Shown in pieces: positions 1 to 5,882 of a stretch of DNA of 7,063 bases. Within the stretch, counting starts at the first letter, position 1; every line of letters begins with the position of its first letter. The DNA is from Desulfuromonadaceae bacterium GWC2_58_13. Its GTDB lineage: Bacteria; Desulfobacterota; Desulfuromonadia; Desulfuromonadales; Trichloromonadaceae. The stretch lies in contig MHXM01000038.1 of assembly GCA_001825565.1 (NCBI GenBank), positions 1 to 7,063 on the forward strand, read 5' to 3'. Under the pieces are notes generated by a model. It made no database searches, was not told where the DNA came from, and worked only from the letters and a program-made list of their open reading frames with translations. A program made the position numbers and the translations under genes.

Positions 1-1
1 T

Positions 2-514
2 GCCCGCTACGATTGCGCGCCGCTGACCGTTTGCGGTCTGGCCGCCCTGCTCAACCGGCAGACCGAGCAGGAAGTGAACATGGTCAACGCCCGGCTGGTG
101 GCCCAGAACATGGGGATTGTCGTGGAAGAGGTGCGTACGACCGAATCCGAGTCGTTCTCCAATATGGTAACGATCAGCATCGAGGCGCCCGAAGGGAAGC
201 GTTGCATGGCCGGGACGCTGTTCGAAGGGATTCCCAAAATCGTCAAGATGCGCGATTTTCAGACCGACTTCACCCCAGAGAAGCACATGCTGGTCATCAG
301 TTACGACGACAAGCCGGGGTTGATCGGCAAGATTGGCACCATCCTCGGCGAAGCCAACGTTAACATCGGCAACATGAGCCTCGGCCGCAAATCCAAGGCC
401 GGCGAGGCGATGGTGGTTCTCTCCATCGACAGCCCGGCCGACGAAGCCACTCTTGAGTTGGTTGCCAAAGCGGTCAATACCAGGTTCCTCAAGGCGGTCT
501 ATATGCAGGGCTAA
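2..514 (+). CDS. serA: D-3-phosphoglycerate dehydrogenase, C-terminal part (partial)
   Basis: The enzyme oxidises 3-phosphoglycerate to 3-phosphohydroxypyruvate with NAD+, the first step of serine synthesis in the cytoplasm. The frame is open from the left edge, and 170 residues precede the TAA stop; the catalytic NAD-binding half lies outside the window. The visible part holds the end of the ASB (allosteric substrate-binding) domain, then a C-terminal ACT domain from about position 287. The ACT segment contains a Tyr-x-Asp-x-Pro-Gly pattern (Tyr codon 302-304, Asp 308-310) and the Asn of a Val-Asn-Ile motif (362-364). These match by eye the serine-binding Tyr, Asp and Asn described for the Mycobacterium tuberculosis enzyme, so serine feedback inhibition is inferred. 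This is the long type I form, usually about 530 aa. A strong terminator follows the stop, so the gene is not co-transcribed with the carboxylase genes. Confidence 0.95.
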   Translation, partial: ARYDCAPLTVCGLAALLNRQTEQEVNMVNARLVAQNMGIVVEEVRTTESESFSNMVTISIEAPEGKRCMAGTLFEGIPKIVKMRDFQTDFTPEKHMLVISYDDKPGLIGKIGTILGEANVNIGNMSLGRKSKAGEAMVVLSIDSPADEATLELVAKAVNTRFLKAVYMQG

Positions 515-545
515 AGATTCTTCTCACTAAAATTTAAAATTTAAT

Positions 546-576
546 AAAAAAGCGATCCGAAAGGGTCGCTTTTTTA
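546..576 (+). terminator. intrinsic terminator of serA
   Basis: An 8-bp stem (551-558 with 563-570, one T-G wobble) closes a GAAA tetraloop. It is extended by five A-T pairs formed by the A-run at 546-550 and the T-run at 571-575. The T-run gives a classic rho-independent terminator 31 bases after the serA stop. Because both an A-run and a T-run flank the stem, it may also stop transcription on the minus strand. Confidence 0.9.
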
Positions 577-618
577 TTTGTGGTTTCGGACGAGGTCAGG
601 GGTTGCTTAGCAAAAATG

Positions 619-645
619 TGGTCAGACAAGTTTTTGGTCTGACTG
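619..645. promoter_or_regulatory. two tandem GntR/FadR-like operator sites
   Basis: Site 1 (619-629) is TGGTCAGACAA, which fits TnGTnnnACnA, the core commonly given for the FadR subfamily of GntR repressors, at every fixed position. Site 2 (635-645) is TGGTCTGACTG, which fits all but the last base. The sites start 16 bases apart, and their inner arms GTCAGAC (621-627) and GTCTGAC (637-643) are also exact inverted copies of each other. A role in controlling the downstream carboxylase operon is inferred; the sites lie about 480 bases before its start codon, and no regulator gene is in the window. Confidence 0.45.
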
Positions 646-655
646 ACACCAAAAA
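631..655. repeat. 8-bp perfect inverted repeat / hairpin
   Basis: TTTTTGGT (631-638) and ACCAAAAA (648-655) are exact inverted copies separated by nine bases. The repeat overlaps operator-like site 2. Pairing here excludes pairing of the GTCAGAC/GTCTGAC arms at 621-643, so in RNA the two hairpins would be alternatives. It may be an operator half of a larger protein site, a weak hairpin, or a relic of a mobile-element end; the sequence does not decide. Confidence 0.5.
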
Positions 656-689
656 GCATTCTAAAAATTCAGCGACAGCATAAAAATAT

Positions 690-703
690 GATAAAATTTT
701 ATC
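690..703. repeat. 14-bp perfect palindrome, GATAAAATTTTATC
   Basis: An uninterrupted 14-bp palindrome lies in the AT-rich leader. Its symmetry suits a dimeric DNA-binding protein, but palindromes made only of A and T with one outer G-C pair arise easily in AT-rich DNA. No function is assigned. Confidence 0.45.
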
Positions 704-908
704 AAGGGTAATTTATGTTGTTGGTTATTCACGATGTCATCGCTTGGTAAGTAGACGATCGAGATGCTTCTGTTTGATTTTAAGCTGTGTGGTATAAGCA
801 TAATTCATTGAAAAACCGAATAGTTAAGTCGATAAAAACAGCATGGATGAAATATTTTTTAAGATTAATTAACTTTTATAAAAATATCATTTAAAATAGC
901 ATGAAGAG

Positions 909-925
909 TATCTTTCCGAAAGATA
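909..925. repeat. 17-bp palindrome with one-base centre
   Basis: TATCTTTC (909-916), a single C, then GAAAGATA (918-925) form a perfect inverted repeat of the size and shape of a bacterial operator. Its right arm can instead pair with TGTCTTT at 934-940, which runs into more T residues (941-942), so an attenuator-like switch can be drawn if this region is transcribed. It lies 37 bases before the possible TTGACA box. Confidence 0.5.
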
Positions 926-961
926 GGCACGGTTGTCTTTTTACCCTAAATAAAAATTATC

Positions 962-992
962 TTGACAATTCGCCGTATTTTTTGCATTTAAT
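962..992 (+). promoter_or_regulatory. possible sigma-70 promoter for the carboxylase operon
   Basis: A perfect -35 box TTGACA sits at 962-967. The best -10 box is TTTAAT at 987-992 (five of six to TATAAT), giving a 19-base spacer, which is longer than the ideal 17. Transcription would start near 1000 and leave a leader of about 120 bases before the carboxyltransferase start. Other promoters farther upstream cannot be excluded; a poorer TTGATT/CATAAT pair with 19-base spacing is at 774-804. Confidence 0.4.
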
Positions 993-1108
993 GACGTTCT
1001 CAAGAAACAATGTTTTATGTTTGCGCATGTTGCTGAACGTAGAAATCAGTCCCAGGGTGTGGACCGTGGCTCGAACCGCCGCTTTCCAGGAAATAAATTT
1101 CAATCATC

Positions 1109-1114
1109 AGAAGG
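1109..1114 (+). promoter_or_regulatory. ribosome binding site deciding the carboxyltransferase start
   Basis: AGAAGG ends directly against the ATG at 1115, which leaves no spacing for that codon. It lies nine bases before the in-frame ATG at 1124. The second ATG is therefore preferred as the start. Confidence 0.6.
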
Positions 1115-1123
1115 ATGGCCGAA

Positions 1124-2848
1124 ATGTCTCAAAAAGTGATCAAACCTTCACTGAAGAACCCATTTGACCCGCCTGAGAAAGTCGAGTTTAACATCCCGGG
1201 TGAAATTTCCAGGACCACTGGCGGCTATGAGGAGGCGATGAGGGTCGGCCATGAGCTGATCGAGCGCCCCATCAAGTCGGTCAGTATCGGCCAGATTGAA
1301 AAGCAGCATTTCAAGAAGCGCATGACGGTGTGGGAACGGCTCAAGGTTCTCACCGAGAGCGAGCCGAACATCCTGTTTCAGAACTGGGGCAAGAACCTCG
1401 ACGGCGCTTCGCTGGTCACCGGTATTCTCAATATCGGCGGACGTGACGTGGCGGTTTACGGCCATGACTTCACGGTGCGCGCCGGTTCCATCGATGCCAC
1501 CAACGGCAATAAATTGGCTCGTCTGTTCAATATGGCCGGCGAGAAGGGGATTCCTCTGATCGGCATGAACGACTCGGCCGGGGCCTTCGTTCCCGCCGGG
1601 GTCGGCGGCCTCGACGGCTATGCCGAGGCATTTACCGCCCTGCGCAAGATCAGCGGGGTGGTGCCGACCATCATGTGCATGTTCGGCTTCAATGCCGGCG
1701 GCGGTTCCTACCTGCCCCGTCAGGGGAGTTTCGTCATTCAGCCGGAGGATACCTTTTTCGGCTTGACCGGGCCGGGGGTGGTCAAGTCGGTGCTCGGCGA
1801 GGACATCACTCCCGAGGAGCTGGGCGGTCCCAAGGTCCACGGCGCATCCGGCGTCGCCGATCTTACCGTGGCCGATGAAACCGCCGCCCTGCGCGCCGCC
1901 GTTCGTCTGCTCAGTTACATCCCCGATAACAATAGCGTCATGGCGCCTTTTCAGACGACCAGCGATCCTCTCGAACGGAAAACCTGGGAAATCAATACCC
2001 TGCTCAAAAAGGCTTTCAACTCGCCGACCGGGTTCAACACCCCCTTCGACGTGTCGATCATCATCCAGCAGATCTGCGATCACGGCGACTATTTCGAGCT
2101 GCAACCGAAGCGGGCCCGCGAGGCGATCACCGTTTTCGGCCGGCTCGGCGGCCATGTGGTCGGCTTCGTCGCCAACAATTCGGCGGTCGCCTCGGGTCAG
2201 ATCGACTGCGATTCGGCGGTGAAAATCGCCCGTTTCGTCCGCTTCTGCAACATCTACAACATCCCCATCATTTTCATGGAAGATACCACCGGCTTCCTCC
2301 CCGGCCGCGAGCAGGAAGCCCGGGGGATTGTTCAAGCCGGCCGTTCGATGCTCGATTCGATCATCGACGTGCGCACCCCGCGCATCCTGCTGATTCTGCG
2401 CAACGCCTACGGCGGAGCCTACGCGTCGTACAACAACTACCCGACCGGCGCCGACCTGGTGCTGGCCCTGCCGACCACCCGGCTGGCGGTTATGGGTCCG
2501 GCCGGCAAGGAATTCGTCTACAAAAACGAACTGCGCAAGGTTCGCACGACCGCCGCGGAAATGGTCAAAAAGGGAACGGCCGAACGGACCGCCGCCGGCA
2601 TGGATGGCGGCGAAGCCAAGAAGGATGCCGAGCGGGAAGCCGCCGACTGGCTCAAGGCCCAGGAAGCCGAGCTGAATCTGCGCTACGAGAAAGAACTGAT
2701 GAATCCCAAAGAGGGTCTGTCCCTTGGTTCCATCTCCTCCATCGTCATGCCGACCGACCTGCGCAAGGTGCTCGGTGAAAATCTCAACTTTCTGCTTCGC
2801 CACTACAAGCCGAGCGCCTGGCAGGGCGTGCAGCGCGAATTCCATTAA
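1124..2848 (+). CDS. acyl-CoA carboxylase carboxyltransferase subunit (PccB/MmdA-like)
   Basis: This cytoplasmic subunit transfers a carboxyl group from carboxybiotin to an acyl-CoA. It is 574 aa, somewhat longer than typical PccB-type subunits of about 510-550 aa, and has two crotonase-fold halves. The N-terminal half (about 95-270) shows Gly-Arg-Asp-Val-Ala-Val near 106, Asn-Asp-Ser-Ala-Gly at 149-153, an oxyanion-type Gly-Phe-Asn-Ala-Gly-Gly-Gly at 188-194, and TGPGVVKSVLGED. The C-terminal half (about 320-574) shows Asp-Thr-Thr-Gly-Phe-Leu-Pro-Gly at 387-394 and Gly-Gly-Ala-Tyr at 430-433. It lacks the four-cysteine zinc finger of AccD. Residue 434, Asp in propionyl- and Ile in acetyl-CoA carboxylases of Streptomyces, is Ala, so substrate is open. 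A charged Ala/Lys/Glu-rich stretch at about 473-527, probably helical, resembles an insertion. Start 1124 is chosen on ribosome-site spacing; 1115 would add three residues. The biotin subunit gene follows after 59 bases. A glutaconyl-CoA decarboxylase alpha-type role is a less likely alternative. Confidence 0.9.
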   Translation: MSQKVIKPSLKNPFDPPEKVEFNIPGEISRTTGGYEEAMRVGHELIERPIKSVSIGQIEKQHFKKRMTVWERLKVLTESEPNILFQNWGKNLDGASLVTGILNIGGRDVAVYGHDFTVRAGSIDATNGNKLARLFNMAGEKGIPLIGMNDSAGAFVPAGVGGLDGYAEAFTALRKISGVVPTIMCMFGFNAGGGSYLPRQGSFVIQPEDTFFGLTGPGVVKSVLGEDITPEELGGPKVHGASGVADLTVADETAALRAAVRLLSYIPDNNSVMAPFQTTSDPLERKTWEINTLLKKAFNSPTGFNTPFDVSIIIQQICDHGDYFELQPKRAREAITVFGRLGGHVVGFVANNSAVASGQIDCDSAVKIARFVRFCNIYNIPIIFMEDTTGFLPGREQEARGIVQAGRSMLDSIIDVRTPRILLILRNAYGGAYASYNNYPTGADLVLALPTTRLAVMGPAGKEFVYKNELRKVRTTAAEMVKKGTAERTAAGMDGGEAKKDAEREAADWLKAQEAELNLRYEKELMNPKEGLSLGSISSIVMPTDLRKVLGENLNFLLRHYKPSAWQGVQREFH

Positions 2849-2894
2849 GACGAGCCGATCCTATGTTGATGAAAGCGAACCCAGGTTTCGAGTT

Positions 2895-2898
2895 GGAG
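2895..2898 (+). promoter_or_regulatory. ribosome binding site deciding the biotin carboxylase start
   Basis: GGAG lies nine bases before the ATG at 2908. The in-frame ATGs at 2863 and 2869 have no purine-rich site in front of them, so translation most likely starts at 2908. Confidence 0.65.
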
Positions 2899-2907
2899 AT
2901 AATACCC

Positions 2908-5784
2908 ATGGCACAGAGCAACGATTACTATGTCAATAATCCCTTGATTCATTGCAACCGGCGGTTGAGCCGATCGAGCTCCGAGTGGGTTCGGTCCTTC
3001 TCTTGCGAGACGCTTAAACCACTGATCGTCTGCCGTGGGCCGATCCGCATGGAAGCGATGATGGTCTACGAGGAGATGGGGATTGCCTATTATGGCATCC
3101 TCCTTTCGGAAAAAGACTCCATTGTCTACCCCAACGCTCTTTCCCCCGAACTGCGCATGCTCACGGACTCGACTCGAGTGCATCGGGTCCCTGACTATTC
3201 GGGGGCCAGCAAGGAAGAACGGGTTGAGCGCATCGGTCAGATTATCCAGATAGCCAAGGATAACGGCTACGATTCGATCTTCTCCGGTTACGGCTTCATG
3301 GCCGAGGATGATGAATTCGTCGCGGCCATCGAGGATGCCGGACTCCGGTTCATCGGCCCCTGCAGCGCCACCCAGCGGGGGGCCGGCAAAAAGGACGAAG
3401 CCAAGCGCACGGCCCTTACGGTGAATGTTTCGGTAACCCCCGGGATCGACAACGTGACCTCGCGCACCCTGGTGGCCAAGCACCCGAGCCGTGAACGACT
3501 GTTGGCGGTGGTCAAGGCCGAGGGGTTGCAATGCGACCCGCAGGTGCTCGGCGACAAGGAACTGGCTCTCGAAGTGCTGGCCGACCATATCCTCATGGCC
3601 TCTTACGCCAAGGGAATCGATCTGTTCTCCATCGACGAGCTGGCCGCTCAGGTTGAAAAAGAATGCGCCGACATGTTCCGCAATTATCCCGGCAGTCGTA
3701 TCCGACTTAAGGCCATTGGTGGCGGCGGCGGCAAAGGCCAGAGGATTCTCGGCGCTTCGATGCTGACCAGAAAAAGTCCCACCGAGGCCGAAGTCAAGCG
3801 GGCGGCAAGCGATGCGCCGGGGTTGGTGCGCGAAATTCTTAACGAAGTCAAAGCGGGCGGGGTTGGCGACAACAAGAACGTGCTCATAGAGCTCAATATC
3901 GAACAGACCCGCCACAATGAAATTCAGCTGCTCGGTAACGGCCAGTGGGCCATTGCTCTCGGTGGCCGTGACTGCTCTCTGCAGATGCACGAACAGAAAT
4001 TGCTGGAAATTTCCGTCACCCAGGAGGGGCTGGCTTTCGAAATCGCCAAGGCCCAAAAAGCTGGGCTTACGGCCCAGGCCGAGGCTCTCGAAACGGATTT
4101 GCGTACGCTCAAGCGCATGGAAGAAGAATCGGAGCGCTTCGGCCAGGCGGTAAAACTTGATTCGGCCTCAACCTTCGAGTGTATCGTCGACCGCGATCGG
4201 CACTACTTCATGGAGGTGAACACCCGTATTCAGGTGGAGCATCGGGTCACCGAGCTGGTGTACAGCCTGAAATTCAGTAATCCCGATAATCCAATGGATT
4301 TCTTCATCGTCGAATCGCTGGTTGAGGCCATGGCCCTGTTGGCCCTGCACAAGGACCGGCTTCCCCGCCCCGAACGGTTCCCCCGTTTCGGTGCCGGCGC
4401 CGAGGCTCGTCTCAATGCCACCGACTGCTCGCTGACGCCCAGCGCCGGTGGGGTTATCCGCTATTGGTCGAAGCCCATCGAGGGCGAGATTCGCGATGAC
4501 CAGGGGATCTGCCTGGTCAATCCCGACACCGGCCATTTCATGCGGTACACCGTGGCCGGAGCCTACGATTCCAACATCGCCCTGCTGCTGACCAAGGGGG
4601 AAGATCGTCTGGACAGCTACCAACAACTGGCCAAGGTGCTCCGTTCGACGACGCTGACCGGTACCAACCTGGCGACCAACCTCGAATTCCACTACGGACT
4701 GGTCAACTGGTTCCTCAGCCAGAACGTCATGGCCAAGCCGACCACCCGCTTTGTCGTCCCTTACCTGACCATGGTCGGCAAGCTCAAACAAGAAGCCGGT
4801 AAGATCGACGTGGTCTATGCTTTTCTGTCCATGAAGAAGCACTTTGCCAAGCTTTATGGCAGCGAACCCGAAGTGGCCAAGGCGATTTCCGACACTCTTG
4901 ATCGCAAGGGCACTCTGCTGACCCGACCGATGGAAATAATGCTCAAGGATCCCCACCTGCTTTCCGGCTGGTTGAGCATCAACCGGAAAAACCTGCAAAT
5001 CAAGAAGGGCAAATTGGTCTGGTTGCGCAATCCCCTGGTGGTTCTCCAGGAAACCTACGAGTATCTCCACATGGGCTGGCGTTCGAACGCGCCGGCGGCG
5101 GAAATCATTTGGTCGCACGATCACGAACTGTTGCAGCGGGCCCTGCGTTTTTACGAAGACTTGCGCAAGCTTTTCGGGTTGAAAACCGAAGAATTCGTCA
5201 AACTCAACACTCTGCTCGGCAAGGAAAAACCGCAGGGTGGTCTGGATCGGGAAACCTGGGAAAATATTCAGGCCGCCCACCTCGGGTTCGAGATCGGCAA
5301 TGAACTCCTCGGCCTGCTCTTCCTGATTGCCGACAGGACGGATTTCTTCGATTTCAGGGTTGAGGAAAACCTCGAAGTGACGATTCCCGATTATCTCACC
5401 GATTCCGACTTGCAGGCGGCAATGAAAAAAATTCTGGTCCCGCCGCCGACGACCAAGGCCGACGAGATCGTTACCCCGGGTGGCGGCATGTACTATGCTC
5501 AGGAAGCCCCGGGCATGCCTCCCTTTGTCACCGAAGGAATGCATTTCGAGAAGGGGCAGCCGTTGTTTATTCTCGAAGTTATGAAGATGTTCAACAAGGT
5601 GCTGGCGCCGTTCTCCGGAACCGTCGACAAGATCCTCATCGAAGGCGGCGACGGCGTCATCGTGCAGAAAGGGCAGCCGATCTTCAAGGTCACGCCGGAC
5701 GAGAAATTCGTCGAAGTCGATCCAAAAGCGATCGATAAACTGCGCCGGGAAACGACGGCCGACTACCTTTCGGCAATTCTCTGA
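2908..5784 (+). CDS. divergent biotin carboxylase fused to biotin carboxyl carrier domain (acyl-CoA carboxylase large subunit)
   Basis: It carboxylates its own biotin with ATP and bicarbonate and presents it to the carboxyltransferase encoded just upstream. It has 958 aa, against roughly 660-730 for usual BC-BCCP subunits. A degenerate biotin carboxylase N-terminal domain spans about 36-150 (CRGPIR for the usual NRGEIA; SGYGF at 126-130). The ATP-grasp domain has a Gly-rich loop at 271-277, RHNEIQ at 335-340, RDCSLQ at 354-359, Lys364, and Glu436-Val-Asn438-Thr-Arg440-Ile-Gln-Val-Glu444-His, matching catalytic E. coli AccC residues E288, N290, R292 and E296. Arg501 matches AccC R338. Glu362 replaces the His that precedes QK in AccC, and about 20 extra charged, probably coiled-coil residues lie within 365-421. 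Residues 615-845 are not recognised. The C-terminal biotinyl domain (854-928) carries biotin on Lys893 in EVMKM. Start 2908 is chosen on the ribosome site; 2863 would add 15 residues. Confidence 0.9.
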   Translation: MAQSNDYYVNNPLIHCNRRLSRSSSEWVRSFSCETLKPLIVCRGPIRMEAMMVYEEMGIAYYGILLSEKDSIVYPNALSPELRMLTDSTRVHRVPDYSGASKEERVERIGQIIQIAKDNGYDSIFSGYGFMAEDDEFVAAIEDAGLRFIGPCSATQRGAGKKDEAKRTALTVNVSVTPGIDNVTSRTLVAKHPSRERLLAVVKAEGLQCDPQVLGDKELALEVLADHILMASYAKGIDLFSIDELAAQVEKECADMFRNYPGSRIRLKAIGGGGGKGQRILGASMLTRKSPTEAEVKRAASDAPGLVREILNEVKAGGVGDNKNVLIELNIEQTRHNEIQLLGNGQWAIALGGRDCSLQMHEQKLLEISVTQEGLAFEIAKAQKAGLTAQAEALETDLRTLKRMEEESERFGQAVKLDSASTFECIVDRDRHYFMEVNTRIQVEHRVTELVYSLKFSNPDNPMDFFIVESLVEAMALLALHKDRLPRPERFPRFGAGAEARLNATDCSLTPSAGGVIRYWSKPIEGEIRDDQGICLVNPDTGHFMRYTVAGAYDSNIALLLTKGEDRLDSYQQLAKVLRSTTLTGTNLATNLEFHYGLVNWFLSQNVMAKPTTRFVVPYLTMVGKLKQEAGKIDVVYAFLSMKKHFAKLYGSEPEVAKAISDTLDRKGTLLTRPMEIMLKDPHLLSGWLSINRKNLQIKKGKLVWLRNPLVVLQETYEYLHMGWRSNAPAAEIIWSHDHELLQRALRFYEDLRKLFGLKTEEFVKLNTLLGKEKPQGGLDRETWENIQAAHLGFEIGNELLGLLFLIADRTDFFDFRVEENLEVTIPDYLTDSDLQAAMKKILVPPPTTKADEIVTPGGGMYYAQEAPGMPPFVTEGMHFEKGQPLFILEVMKMFNKVLAPFSGTVDKILIEGGDGVIVQKGQPIFKVTPDEKFVEVDPKAIDKLRRETTADYLSAIL

Positions 5785-5793
5785 ACCGCAGAC

Positions 5794-5823
5794 AAAAAGG
5801 GCTCCGGAATTGCTCCGGAGCCC
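5794..5823 (-). terminator. intrinsic terminator of the zinc-ribbon gene (minus strand)
   Basis: A perfect 10-bp GC-rich stem (5799-5808 with 5814-5823) has a five-base loop. Only on the minus strand is it followed by a T-run (the A-run at 5794-5798), so it best serves the leftward zinc-ribbon gene. It begins 14 bases after the carboxylase stop and could also act as a 3' RNA-stabilising hairpin for that transcript. Confidence 0.75.
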
Positions 5824-5834
5824 TGGATTCACCG

Positions 5835-5870
5835 ACCGGTCCGCCAGTTTTGGCGCGACCGGTTTTTTTT
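5835..5870 (+). terminator. intrinsic terminator of the carboxylase operon (plus strand)
   Basis: ACCGGTC-CGCCA (5835-5846) pairs with 5851-5863 through 12 base pairs with a one-base bulge and a GTTT loop. Eight T residues follow on the plus strand (5863-5870). It lies 50 bases after the stop of the biotin carboxylase gene and is a strong rho-independent terminator for rightward transcription. Confidence 0.88.
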
Positions 5871-5882
5871 AAAAAATGGTTG

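Larger units (their letters stand above)
576..1123. other. long AT-rich non-coding leader region before the carboxylase operon
   Basis: About 550 bases lie between the serA terminator and the first carboxylase start. Base composition is clearly AT-rich compared with the GC-rich genes on both sides. I find no convincing gene here. The one open frame of note (from 901) has no good ribosome binding site, an unconvincing protein sequence, and runs into the carboxyltransferase gene in another frame. The stretch holds two tandem operator-like sites, three perfect palindromes or hairpins and a possible promoter, all listed separately. No tRNA, known riboswitch core or insertion-sequence end was recognised. 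Confidence 0.75.

Noticed and set aside
619..655. Insertion-sequence or transposon end
   Set aside because: There is no second matching terminal repeat in the window, no target-site duplication and no transposase fragment, so it remains only an alternative reading of the operator-like repeats.
905..945. Possible cyclic-dinucleotide (GEMM-type) riboswitch, suggested by a GAAA element and nearby hairpin
   Set aside because: The conserved core sequences around the GAAA loop and receptor of GEMM riboswitches are absent; only short AT-rich stems are seen.
901..1167. 88-codon open frame on the plus strand in the leader region
   Set aside because: It has no Shine-Dalgarno site, its composition changes from AT-rich to GC-rich midway, its protein has no recognisable feature, and its end overlaps the carboxyltransferase gene in another frame.
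1148..2845. 565-codon open frame on the minus strand
   Set aside because: It lies wholly opposite the carboxyltransferase gene. Long antisense frames are common in GC-rich genes with strong third-base bias, and the translation has no recognisable domain.
2845..4056. 403-codon open frame on the minus strand
   Set aside because: Antisense shadow of the biotin carboxylase gene; the plus-strand frame carries clear catalytic motifs.
1124..5784. Sodium-pumping decarboxylase (glutaconyl- or methylmalonyl-CoA decarboxylase)
   Set aside because: No membrane beta subunit or small delta/gamma subunits are adjacent, and an ATP-grasp biotin carboxylase with intact catalytic residues is present, which points to an ATP-dependent carboxylase.
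4168..5832. 554-codon open frame on the minus strand
   Set aside because: Antisense shadow of the biotin carboxylase gene; it also runs through the terminator region and lacks recognisable domains.
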